Positions 7,392 to 14,778 of a DNA stretch of 34,504 bases are shown in pieces. The notes under the pieces are model-generated. The model had not been told where the DNA came from, made no database searches, and worked only from the letters and a program-made list of their open reading frames with translations. Made by a program: the position numbers and the translations under genes. The DNA lies in NCBI RefSeq assembly GCF_000768695.1, contig NZ_AVPL01000041.1, positions 1-34,504 on the forward strand. Reading direction: 5' to 3'. The stretch's first letter is position 1. Every line of letters begins with the position of its first letter. The stretch is from Knoellia aerolata DSM 18566 (GTDB lineage Bacteria; Actinomycetota; Actinomycetes; Actinomycetales; Dermatophilaceae).

Positions 7392-8366
7392 TCATCGGCT
7401 GTCGGCCTCGGACACTTCGAGCACGAGCTTGCCTCGGCTTTCGCCGGCGGCGAGTCGGGCGAATGCTGCGGGCGCATCACGCAGTGGGTACACGTGGTCG
7501 ATCCGCGGCGTGACGGCACCCTGGGCGACGAGGGCGGTCACCGCCTCGAGCTCGGCTCGTGACTGGGGGACGACCAGTACGCCGACTCTCTTTCCGGTGG
7601 CACGTCCCACCAGCGGGCCGGCGATCGCGGTGCTCAGCAGGATCCTGGCCAGGCCGCCCACCATCGCGTACCTGCCGCCGCGCGGCAGGGCGCGGTGCAC
7701 GCGCAGGGGCGAGCGATGGGCCACCAGATCCACGATCAGGTCGAAGCTGTCGCGTTCGTCGGCCCAGTCCTGGGTGGTGAAGTCGATCGTGCGGTCGGCC
7801 CCGATCTCGCGCAGGAAGTCGGTCTTGTCGGCCCTGTCGACCGCCGTGACCTCCGCCCCGGCATGCTTGGCCAGCGCGACAACGAACACACCGCCGGCGC
7901 CGCCCGCGCCGTTGACCAGAACCCGATCTCCCGGCCGGACATCGGCGGTCGCCCTGCGCGCGATTCCGCCCGCCTGCGGGATCGTCGAGGCCTCCGCGAA
8001 CGACAGCCCGCCAGGCTTGCGGGCCAACAGGTCGGGTCGCGTGCAGACGAGCTCGGCAAGCCCGCCCCGGTAGCCGGCCAGCTCGCCGAACAGCTCGTCG
8101 CCCACGGCATACTCCGTCACCGCACTGCCCACCCCGGCGACGACGCCAGCGACGTCGGATCCCGGCACCGGGTGCCGCGGTCGGCGCAGCCCGTTGGACC
8201 ACCGCGCGTACGCCGGACGTCCCGTCAGGTTCTCACGGTCCGAGCCGTTCAAGGAGACCGCTCGCACTCGCAGCAGAATCTCGTCGTCGGCGGGGACGGG
8301 CTCCGGGAGCTCGCCCAACCGGAGGACGTCCGGAGTGCCGTACCTGTCCTGGATGACCGCTTGCAT
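7392..8366 (-). CDS. Zinc-free medium-chain (quinone oxidoreductase-like) NAD(P)-dependent dehydrogenase
   Basis: This 324-residue protein is of the MDR superfamily, quinone-oxidoreductase branch. The GroES-like N-terminal half contains VLRLGELPEPVPADDEILLRV in overlapping pieces and GSDVAGVVAGVGSAV. The Rossmann fold shows VLVNGAGGAGGVFVVALAK (about residues 149-167) followed by acidic D177, where the nucleotide ribose would bind. The Cys/His ligands of zinc alcohol dehydrogenases are absent, as expected for this branch. It reduces quinones or other alpha,beta-unsaturated carbonyls in related proteins. It lies between the two-component system and the divergently transcribed ABC exporter, with a 213-bp promoter region in front. 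Substrate and link to the exporter are unknown. Confidence 0.85.
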   Translation of the reverse strand: MQAVIQDRYGTPDVLRLGELPEPVPADDEILLRVRAVSLNGSDRENLTGRPAYARWSNGLRRPRHPVPGSDVAGVVAGVGSAVTEYAVGDELFGELAGYRGGLAELVCTRPDLLARKPGGLSFAEASTIPQAGGIARRATADVRPGDRVLVNGAGGAGGVFVVALAKHAGAEVTAVDRADKTDFLREIGADRTIDFTTQDWADERDSFDLIVDLVAHRSPLRVHRALPRGGRYAMVGGLARILLSTAIAGPLVGRATGKRVGVLVVPQSRAELEAVTALVAQGAVTPRIDHVYPLRDAPAAFARLAAGESRGKLVLEVSEADSR

Positions 8367-8443
8367 CGGGACCCCTGTCTGCGACCGACGCCGCTCGCTC
8401 GCACCGACGCTAAGGCGGCGCGGAGTCCAGCCATTGTCCTGGT

Positions 8444-8458
8444 CACTTGTGGCAAGTG
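8444..8458. promoter_or_regulatory. Inverted repeat in the divergent oxidoreductase/exporter promoter region
   Basis: CACTTG-tgg-CAAGTG is a perfect 6-bp dyad with a 3-bp spacer, 78 bp before the oxidoreductase start and 121 bp before the exporter start. It could be an operator for either gene. No regulator can be assigned. Confidence 0.3.
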
Positions 8459-8509
8459 TAGGGATGCGTCACGTTCCTGAGATCGGCCCAAGGCACGGTC
8501 CCGCCCCGT

Positions 8510-8527
8510 ACTTTCGGTCAGGGAAAG
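8510..8527 (+). promoter_or_regulatory. Candidate response-regulator site upstream of ABC exporter 1
   Basis: ACTTTCGGTC at 8510-8519 is identical to the 10-mer upstream of the kinase gene (7256-7265, opposite strand). Here CTTTC (8511-8515) is followed by its complement GAAAG (8523-8527), giving a short dyad. It is 60 bp upstream of the exporter ATG. The second exporter copy (start 12763) does not have this motif in its upstream 100 bp. Confidence 0.42.
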
Positions 8528-8579
8528 AGTGGCCATCGCACCGATACGCGCACGACGCGATGCCGCGAGGGTTGAGCCC

Positions 8580-9479
8580 ATGATCACAGTTGAGTCCCTG
8601 ACCCGGAGGTACGCCGGCTTCACCGCCGTCGACAACGTCTCCTTCACCGCCCAGCCCGGCCGCGTGACCGGCTTCCTCGGTCCGAACGGCGCCGGCAAGT
8701 CCACCACGATGCGCGTCATGGTCGGGCTCACCGCCCCGACCTCCGGCTCCGCCACCATCGACGGCGTCCGGTTTGCCGACCTCCCCAACCCCGGCCTTGA
8801 GGTCGGCGTCCTCCTCGACGCCTCTGCCCAGCACGCCGGCCGCACCGGACACGAGATCCTCACCGTCGCCGCCGACACCATGGGCCTGCCCCGCACCCGC
8901 GTCGCCGAGATGATCGAGCTGGTCAGCCTGACCCCCACTGAGGCAAAGCGTCGCGTGCGCAACTACTCACTCGGCATGCGCCAGCGCCTCGGGATCGCCA
9001 CCGCACTACTGGGTGACCCGAAGGTGCTGATCCTCGACGAGCCCGCCAACGGACTCGACCCCGCCGGCATCCGCTGGATGCGCGACCTGCTCAGGGGTTA
9101 CGCCAACCAGGGCGGCACCCTGCTGCTGTCCTCGCACCTGCTCCACGAGATCGAGGTCATCGCCGACGACCTCGTCGTGATCGGCAACGGCAAGATCGTC
9201 GCCTCTGGCACGAAGGACGAACTCCTCGCCGCGGCCGGGACGCTCGCCCGCTCGACGTCACCGCGCGACCTCGCCGACGCGCTCCAGCAGGCCGGGATCC
9301 CCAGCACGCTCGCAGGGGACGGCTCCGTCCGCACCGACGCCGACCCCGCTCGGGTCGGGGCCGTGGCCAGGAGCGCCGGCATCACCCTCACCGAGCTCCG
9401 CTCCGCCGAAGGCGCGGGTCTCGAAGACATGTTCCTGTCGCTCACTGCCGACACCCAACGCGAAGGAGTTGCGGCATGA
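8580..9479 (+). CDS. ABC transporter ATP-binding protein, BcrA-type (copy 1)
   Basis: This 299-residue ATPase powers the permease encoded next. It has Walker A GPNGAGKST (residues 34-42), signature YSLGMRQRL (about 129-137), Walker B VLILDEP with catalytic Glu154, and a switch His in SSHLLHEIEV. After the ATPase core there is a roughly 80-residue C-terminal tail typical of bacitracin/lantibiotic-type exporters. The ATG at 8580 is chosen because MITVESLTRRY is the normal family start; the upstream ATG at 8529 adds 17 unrelated residues. The stop overlaps the permease start in ATGA. About 92% of residues are identical to copy 2 (11864-12763). It is probably controlled by the nearby two-component system through the site at 8510. 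Confidence 0.93.
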   Translation: MITVESLTRRYAGFTAVDNVSFTAQPGRVTGFLGPNGAGKSTTMRVMVGLTAPTSGSATIDGVRFADLPNPGLEVGVLLDASAQHAGRTGHEILTVAADTMGLPRTRVAEMIELVSLTPTEAKRRVRNYSLGMRQRLGIATALLGDPKVLILDEPANGLDPAGIRWMRDLLRGYANQGGTLLLSSHLLHEIEVIADDLVVIGNGKIVASGTKDELLAAAGTLARSTSPRDLADALQQAGIPSTLAGDGSVRTDADPARVGAVARSAGITLTELRSAEGAGLEDMFLSLTADTQREGVAA

Positions 9480-10291
9480 CCGCCACGATCGTCCCCCCAG
9501 CCACCACCACGGAAGGCGCACAGGTCCGTCGGACCGCCCCTCCCATCCCCATCACCCGAATCGTCACGGTCGAGCTGCGCAAGATGTTCAACACCCGCTC
9601 AGGATTCTGGATGCTCGTCAGCATCGGCGTCCTGTCGGTCATCTCGGCCGGGTCGGTCCTCATCTTCGCTCCCGACAGCGACGTCACCTACGAGAGCTTC
9701 ACGAGGGCGAGCGGGTTCCCAATGTCGGTGATCCTGCCGATGATCGCCATCCTGGCCGTCACCAGTGAGTGGAGCCAGCGCAGTGGGCTCACGACATTCA
9801 CGCTGGTGCCGAGCCGCGGACGGGTGATCGGCGCCAAGGCGATCGCGACCCTCCTGGTGGGCCTCGGCTCCGTGGCCGTCGCCTTCGCTGTAGGCGCCGT
9901 CGCCAACGTGGCCGGTTCCGCACTCGCCGGCGTCGACGCCGTGTGGGACATCTCGATGTCCATGGCGCCGCAGTTGGTGCTCTTCAACCTGATCGGCATG
10001 GCCATCGGCTTCACCCTCGGCGTCGTGCTGCGCAACTCTGCAGGCGCGATCGTGGGCTACTTCGTCGTGTCACTGGTGCTGCCGGGCATCCTCGTCCTCC
10101 TGGCCCAGGTGCGCCCGTGGTTCGAGGACCTGCAGCCGTGGATCGACTGGAACGAAACGCAGGTGGCGCTCCTCGAAGGCGCCATGGACACCGGTGAGGA
10201 GTGGGCGATGCTCGGCTCGACCACGATCATCTGGATTGTCATTCCCCTCCTCGTCGGGCTGCTCTCGCTGCGCCGCTCCGAGGTCAAATAG
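9476..10291 (+). CDS. ABC-2 type permease (copy 1)
   Basis: This 271-residue membrane subunit pairs with the ATPase that ends in its start codon. A cytoplasmic N-terminus ends in VELRKMFNTRSGFWML, the usual entry to the first helix of ABC-2 permeases. About six hydrophobic stretches follow (for example SIGVLSVISAGSVLIF, FPMSVILPMIAILAV, ATLLVGLGSVAVAFAVGAV, LVLFNLIGMAIGFTLGVVL, IVGYFVVSLVLPGILVLL and IIWIVIPLLVGLLSL). The transported compound is unknown; peptide antibiotic or lipid export is usual for the class. It is about 73% identical to copy 2, less than the ATPases are to each other. Confidence 0.9.
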   Translation: MTATIVPPATTTEGAQVRRTAPPIPITRIVTVELRKMFNTRSGFWMLVSIGVLSVISAGSVLIFAPDSDVTYESFTRASGFPMSVILPMIAILAVTSEWSQRSGLTTFTLVPSRGRVIGAKAIATLLVGLGSVAVAFAVGAVANVAGSALAGVDAVWDISMSMAPQLVLFNLIGMAIGFTLGVVLRNSAGAIVGYFVVSLVLPGILVLLAQVRPWFEDLQPWIDWNETQVALLEGAMDTGEEWAMLGSTTIIWIVIPLLVGLLSLRRSEVK

Positions 10292-10317
10292 TCTGCGGCA
10301 GCCGTACTCGAGGGAAA

Positions 10318-10687
10318 CAACCATCGAGCGGTTCGGAGGCATCGACGTCCTCATCAAGAACGCCAGACGAGCCGTGGCCTGCCCGGTCGAGCACATCGAC
10401 CTCCCCGAGCTCAGTGACGTCATCGAGCTCACCGTCATCGCCCCCCTGCGTCGGTTCAGCTCGTCGTGCCCCGGATGCGGGAACAGGGAACGGGGCAGAT
10501 CATCACCATCAGCTCACAGGCAGCCACCAAGGCCATCCCGTTCATCGGCGGCTACGCCGCGACCGACCGCACCCTGCTACCCCACGTCGTCACCCCGCAG
10601 GCCGTCGCCGACGCCGTGGCTGAGGTCATCGGCTCAGGGGAGGCCGAAGTCGGCGTGCTGCCCCGCTGGCCACCCCGGCACTGTTGA
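10318..10687 (+). pseudogene. Short-chain dehydrogenase (SDR) remnant
   Basis: One frame reads TIERFGGIDVLIKNARRA, the SDR segment normally ending in VLINNAG, then HIDLPELSDVIELTVIAPLR. A second frame from 10463 reads VPRMREQGTGQIITISSQAATKAIPFIGGYAATD, the SDR active-site strand, but the catalytic YxxxK is replaced by YAATD. It then jumps to LLPHVVTPQAVADAVAEVIGS, the C-terminal part. The N-terminal cofactor motif is missing, one frame break is present near 10460 and an internal deletion lies near 10565. It is clearly non-functional. It lies between the two ABC copies. Confidence 0.65.
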
Positions 10688-10989
10688 GAACCGGCACGTC
10701 GACCGCACATCCGGAACCGCGACGGACAGCGGCCTGGTGGCGACCATCACCGCGGTCCTGGCCATCCCACTGCGCACCTGACATTCGGGTACGTGCCCTG
10801 GCCGCCCACCGCCGGGGACCCTCGGAGACCCGCAGCGCGACGCGGGCCGCCGGCATACGCGAATCAGCTTCAGTCCCAATGAGTCCCACTGCAACGATCA
10901 CCGGCCCACACCGGTGGCCTCATGAAAGAAGGAGGCCAGCCAGGGCCGCGACCCTGACCGGGCACACAGTGGCTGCAGTGGCTGCCGAC
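10688..10989. other. Non-coding stretch between SDR remnant and hairpin
   Basis: About 300 bp without a convincing gene. Short frames on both strands have no family pattern and no ribosome binding site. A direct repeat, GTGGCTGC, occurs twice near 10970-10985 just before the strong hairpin at 10990-11018. Confidence 0.4.
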
Positions 10990-11018
10990 CGGGCACGAAC
11001 TGTGACAGTTCGTGCCCG
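10990..11018 (-). terminator. Perfect 14-bp stem, probable terminator of ABC exporter 2
   Basis: CGGGCACGAACTGT (10990-11003), one base, then its exact complement ACAGTTCGTGCCCG (11005-11018). It begins 33 bp beyond the stop of the minus-strand permease (11052). There is no T-tract, which is common for actinobacterial terminators. A perfect dyad of this length could instead be a protein-binding site, or could separate the two convergent transcription units in both directions. Confidence 0.55.
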
Positions 11019-11051
11019 ATCAGCGCGTACGTCAGGAACCTGGTTACCCAG

Positions 11052-11867
11052 TCACTTCACCTCGGAGTGGCGCAGGAACCACAGCCCGACCACGAGTGGA
11101 GCCACGATCCAGATCGACGTGGTCGAGCCGAGCATGGCCCACTCGCGTCCTGTGTCGGTGGCCCCCTCGAAGAGGTTGACCTGGGTGTAGTTCCAGTCGA
11201 TCCAGGGCTGCAGGTCGGCGAACCACTCGCGCACCTGGGCGAGCAGCGCGAGGATGCCGGGTAGCACCAGCGAGACGACGAAGTAGCCGACGATGGCCGC
11301 GGGTGAGTTGCGGAGTACGACGCCGAGCGTGAAACCGATGGCCATCCCCACGACGTTCCCCAGCACAATCTGCGACGCATCGACGAGGGTGACGTCCCAG
11401 ACGGTGTCGACACCGGCGAGGTTCGAGCCGATCACATTGCCGAGGGCACCGATGGCGAAGGCGACGGCCATCGACACAACGCCGACCAAGAGGGTCGCAA
11501 TCGCCTTGGCGCCGATCACACGGCCCCGACTGGGCATCAGGGTGAACGTCGTGAGCCCGCTGCGCTGACTCCACTCGCTGGTGACGGAGAGAATCGCGAT
11601 CATCGGCAGGATCACCGACATCGGGAAGCCCAACGCGGTGGCGAAGTTCGTGTAGTTGACTGCCTCGTCCGGCGCGAAGATGATCACGGCGCCGGTGGCG
11701 ATCACCGAGAGGACACCGATGCTGACCAGCATCCAGCAGCCGGAGCGGGTGTTGAACATCTTGCGCAGCTCGACCTTGACGAGGCGCGTCGTCGGAATGG
11801 AGCGCGCAGTGCGTCGTACGGGCTCGACCGCCGCGGCGGTGTCGGGAGAGATGGTCGTGGCGGTCAT
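11052..11867 (-). CDS. ABC-2 type permease (copy 2)
   Basis: This 271-residue membrane subunit has the same length and helix pattern as copy 1 at 9476-10291, with VELRKMFNTRSGCWML before the first helix. Blocks such as SEWSQRSGLTTFTL and SRGRVIGAKAIATLLVG are nearly or fully identical between copies. Differences cluster in the N-terminal tail, the loop near residues 55-80 (APDEAVNYTNFATALG against APDSDVTYESFTRASG) and around residues 145-170. This is what would be expected if substrate-contacting parts had diverged. Its ATG overlaps the ATPase stop in ATGA. A strong hairpin follows at 10990-11018. Confidence 0.9.
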   Translation of the reverse strand: MTATTISPDTAAAVEPVRRTARSIPTTRLVKVELRKMFNTRSGCWMLVSIGVLSVIATGAVIIFAPDEAVNYTNFATALGFPMSVILPMIAILSVTSEWSQRSGLTTFTLMPSRGRVIGAKAIATLLVGVVSMAVAFAIGALGNVIGSNLAGVDTVWDVTLVDASQIVLGNVVGMAIGFTLGVVLRNSPAAIVGYFVVSLVLPGILALLAQVREWFADLQPWIDWNYTQVNLFEGATDTGREWAMLGSTTSIWIVAPLVVGLWFLRHSEVK

Positions 11868-12763
11868 GCCGCAACTCCTTCGCGTTGGGTGTCGGCGGTG
11901 AGGGACAGGAACATGTCTTCGAGGCCCGCGCCTTCGGCGGACCTGAGCTCAGTGAGGGCGATGCCGGCAGCCAGGGCGACGCTGCCCACGTGAGCGGGAT
12001 CGGCGTCGGTACGAACCGAGCCGTCACCGGCCAGGTTGCTGGGGATCCCCGCCTGCTCGAGAGCATGGGCCAGGTCGCGGGGTGACGCAGCGCGGGCGAG
12101 GGTGCCAGCCGCGGCCAGGAGTTGCTCCTTGGTGCCGGAGGCGACGATCCTGCCGTTGCCGATCACGACGAGGTCGTCGGCGATGACCTCGATCTCGTGC
12201 AGCAGGTGCGAGGACAGCAGCACGGTGCCGCCCTGGTTGGCATAGCCACGGAGCAGGTCGCGCATCCAGCGGATGCCGGCCGGGTCGAGACCGTTGGCCG
12301 GCTCGTCGAGGATCAACACCTTCGGGTCACCCAGTAGTGCGGTGGCGATGCCGAGGCGCTGGCGCATGCCGAGTGAGTAGTTGCGCACGCGACGCTTTGC
12401 CTCAGTCGGGGTCAGGCTCACCAGCTCGAGCATCTCGTCGACGCGGGTGCGGGGCAGGCCCATCGTGTCGACGGCGACGGTGAGGATCTCCCGGCCGGTG
12501 CGTCCCGCGTGCTGGGCCGAGGCGTCGAGGAGGACGCCGACCTCGAGTCCCGGGTTAGGGAGGTCGGCGTACCGGACTCCGTCGATGGTGGCGGTGCCGG
12601 AGGTCGGGGCGGTGAGGCCGACCATGACCCGCATGGTGGTGGACTTGCCAGCGCCGTTCGGGCCGAGGAATCCCGTCACGCGGCCGGGCCGGGCAGTGAA
12701 GGAGACGTCGTCGACGGCGGTGAAGCCGGCGTACTTCCGGGTGAGTGAGTCAACGGTGATCAT
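11864..12763 (-). CDS. ABC transporter ATP-binding protein, BcrA-type (copy 2)
   Basis: This 299-residue ATPase has Walker A GPNGAGKST (34-42), signature YSLGMRQRL and Walker B VLILDEPANGLDP, all as in copy 1. About 24 substitutions by eye separate the two proteins, mostly conservative and enriched in the last 80 residues. The ATG at 12763 gives the family-typical MITVDSLTRKY; the open frame runs much further upstream but that extension has no conserved pattern. The upstream region (12764-12850) contains GGGGTTGTCTGGGGGCGACACCC, a loose dyad, and lacks the ACTTTCGGTC motif of copy 1. Copy 2 is therefore probably regulated differently. Confidence 0.92.
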   Translation of the reverse strand: MITVDSLTRKYAGFTAVDDVSFTARPGRVTGFLGPNGAGKSTTMRVMVGLTAPTSGTATIDGVRYADLPNPGLEVGVLLDASAQHAGRTGREILTVAVDTMGLPRTRVDEMLELVSLTPTEAKRRVRNYSLGMRQRLGIATALLGDPKVLILDEPANGLDPAGIRWMRDLLRGYANQGGTVLLSSHLLHEIEVIADDLVVIGNGRIVASGTKEQLLAAAGTLARAASPRDLAHALEQAGIPSNLAGDGSVRTDADPAHVGSVALAAGIALTELRSAEGAGLEDMFLSLTADTQREGVAA

Positions 12764-12983
12764 GTGCCCAATGCTTGCGGCAGTGCGCGTTTGGGCACAT
12801 CGGGTGTCGCCCCCAGACAACCCCTGTATGACCCCCGGTCGACCCTGAGTCGAGATGGGCCGTGGCGGGGTGCCGATGCCACCGGATCCGGAGGGGAACA
12901 GACGAATGGGCTGGCGACGTCTTCCGCCGCGGGTGGGCGACGCTTGTTGACAGCCCACTGGACAGAACGCTGGGAATCGACGG

Positions 12984-13502
12984 TCATCGGGTGCGGGCAG
13001 CCTCCGTGAGCCAGAAACTGACGATCGAACCAAGTCGGTCATCGGCGGGTGGCCAGTCGCTGAATACTTGGCGACCCAGGTTGCCGATCGTCGAGGCTGG
13101 CACTTGCTCCCAGCCCCCGGCCCTCAGCATCGGCTTGTTCTGATCGAGGTATCGCGGGTGCGGGTCGGTCGCCACCTCCCACTTCGCCTCCGGGACGGCG
13201 CTCCTGACGATGTCGATCACGTAGGAGATCAGTCCGTCGAGCAGCTCGAGGGAGGCCTGGTTGAGTCGCTCGTGCTCCCCGAGACCCAGCCTCGACCAGG
13301 ACGGCTGCTTTCCGGACGGCCCCAGCCGAAGCCTGTTCTTCGCCCACACCCACAACGGTCCGAGGCTCTCGACCGAGTGGTCCAGGTCGACAGCGTCGCC
13401 CACGGCGACCTCGAGACGCCGCAGGGCGGGGGGCCGCTCCCTGAGGAACTCCTCGAGGGCGGCGGCCGCCTGCTGCTCAGTCAGGTCTGCGTACGAGGTC
13501 AT
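12984..13502 (-). CDS. Hypothetical protein, 172 aa
   Basis: I do not recognise this protein. It is soluble, with no signal peptide or membrane segment, and is rich in Leu, Trp and charged residues. The N-terminal part (residues 5-35) is helical and acidic/basic (LTEQQAAAALEEFLRERPPALRRL). The middle contains WVWAKNRLRLG and a long amphipathic helix NQASLELLDGLISYVIDIV. The C-terminal part has RYLDQNKPMLRAGGW. Frame usage (G/C at third positions) supports coding. The ATG at 13502 has no clear ribosome binding site. It stands alone, 220 bp upstream of ABC copy 2 on the same strand, so co-transcription is possible but unproven. Confidence 0.65.
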   Translation of the reverse strand: MTSYADLTEQQAAAALEEFLRERPPALRRLEVAVGDAVDLDHSVESLGPLWVWAKNRLRLGPSGKQPSWSRLGLGEHERLNQASLELLDGLISYVIDIVRSAVPEAKWEVATDPHPRYLDQNKPMLRAGGWEQVPASTIGNLGRQVFSDWPPADDRLGSIVSFWLTEAARTR

Positions 13503-13632
13503 GGAGGATGGCTAACGTACAAGACCCGCTCCCGTCGAGCAGGTCAAAGACGGCGGGGCGAAACCGATCGACCACACCGCTTCCGGCGAGCGGAAGCCTG
13601 CACGCACCCGCACTCAGGTTCACGACGTCACG

Positions 13633-14223
13633 TTACGGCTGGCCGAGTCGGTGTCGCACCACCCTCCGGCGCAGGGTGGGCGACGTCTCGACTTCGTAGC
13701 CTGCGTCGAGGAAGACCTGAAGCAGCCCGACCGACGCCTCGTCCCAGATGACGGTCTTGCCCGGCGGCGGCTCGGTGGGGTAGCCCTCGAGGACGCGAGC
13801 GCCGACCTGCCTGCCGTACTCGACGGTGGCGGCGGCGAGCTCGTACATCAGCCCCTGTCGACGGAAGCGCTGACGCACGACGAAACAGGTGACCGACCAG
13901 ACGCCCTCGAGGTCAGGGTCCTTCCGCATCCACGACTTCTGCCGCGCCCAGATCCTCGGATAGTTCTCCCGAGGCTCGACCGCGACCCAGCCGGCCGGCT
14001 CGCCATCGACGTACCCGACGAGGCCGGACGTCGGGCCGGTCGTGCCGCAGCCGGCCTGCTCCAGCAGGGCGGCATCACGCTCCTCTTGGGTCGTGTCGCG
14101 CCAGATCCAGCCCGGGACCTTGAGCGCCTGGCAGCGGCACTTGCGGGCGCCGCCGGCGCCGAACACGGCCTCGACGTCCTCGCGCGTCGCGTCGTTGGCC
14201 GGTCGCCAGCTGAATTCGGGCAC
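13633..14223 (-). CDS. GNAT family N-acetyltransferase
   Basis: This 196-residue GNAT protein would transfer an acetyl group from acetyl-CoA to an amine. The N-terminus has a Cys-bearing segment, GGARKCRCQALKVPGWIW, like a GNAT subgroup that carries a CWC-type motif there. The acetyl-CoA region is GVWSVTCFVVRQRFRRQGLMYELAAATVEYGRQVGA, with RRQGL standing for the Q/RxxGxG/A motif. The start is GTG at 14223. No ribosome binding site is visible, but TAGTCT lies 6 bp before the GTG, so a leaderless transcript is plausible. The substrate is unknown and it appears to be monocistronic. Confidence 0.8.
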   Translation of the reverse strand: MPEFSWRPANDATREDVEAVFGAGGARKCRCQALKVPGWIWRDTTQEERDAALLEQAGCGTTGPTSGLVGYVDGEPAGWVAVEPRENYPRIWARQKSWMRKDPDLEGVWSVTCFVVRQRFRRQGLMYELAAATVEYGRQVGARVLEGYPTEPPPGKTVIWDEASVGLLQVFLDAGYEVETSPTLRRRVVRHRLGQP

Positions 14224-14778
14224 ACACCGAGACTAGGGTGAGCCAAGGCAAGTAACGCGTGACGGTGCATCCGCGATCTCCAACCCAGGTCCACGACCGA
14301 CACCGATCACCCCACGCCGGTCGCACATCCCCGGCCCCAGTTCCGTCTCCCGCAGCCCCCGCCCGGACCCGGCGTCCAGGGCCCCACCATCAGTCCCGCC
14401 CTTCGTTGTCCCCTCCCCACGAGAAACCAAGATCCCCGACACCTCCGAGGACCTGCGAGATGGCGTAGGGAAGGAGGCACTCCCGGGGAGGTCGTCGTGG
14501 CTCGCAGGCGCAGCATGATCGGCGCTTTCCCGGCGCCCCGCGCCGTGGACCTCCGGACACTCCTCGTCCCCGAGGATGGGGATGCACCATGTGACGAGGT
14601 CCGGGGTGGTGTCGGGTGGATCGGGGCCGTCGACGCTGCGCCTCGTCGAGGGTCGCGAGGAGCGGTGCCCAATGGGTGCGGCGATTGACTGCGAAATGGC
14701 GTCGGGTTCCTCGTGCGATGCCCCCCTTCATGCTGTTGCTCACCGCTTCCAGGCGACGAGAACTGACATCCTTGCCGG
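14224..14778. other. 555-bp non-coding leader before ktrB
   Basis: No conserved protein pattern is seen in any frame. A TTGACT (14685-14690) could be a -35 element, but no good -10 follows. The stretch is long for a simple promoter region. I looked for the conserved core of the c-di-AMP (ydaO/yuaA) riboswitch, which often precedes potassium transporters, and did not see it. The region is C-rich near 14320-14410 and G-rich near 14560-14640. Confidence 0.4.

Larger units (their letters stand above)
8580..12763. repeat. Tail-to-tail inverted duplication of a two-gene ABC exporter
   Basis: The 1712-bp units 8580-10291 (plus) and 11052-12763 (minus) have identical gene lengths (299 and 271 codons), identical ATGA junctions and highly similar sequence, separated by 760 bp. 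The duplication stops sharply at the first ATG: the upstream flanks do not match. Identity by eye is about 92% for the ATPase proteins and about 73% for the permeases. Confidence 0.85.

Noticed and set aside
12764-13042. N-terminal extension of ABC ATPase copy 2
   Set aside because: The frame is open for 93 more codons, but copy 1 and the family begin at the MITV methionine, and the extension has no conserved sequence.
14224-14778. c-di-AMP riboswitch before ktrB
   Set aside because: Looked for because of the gene context; the conserved core was not found by eye.
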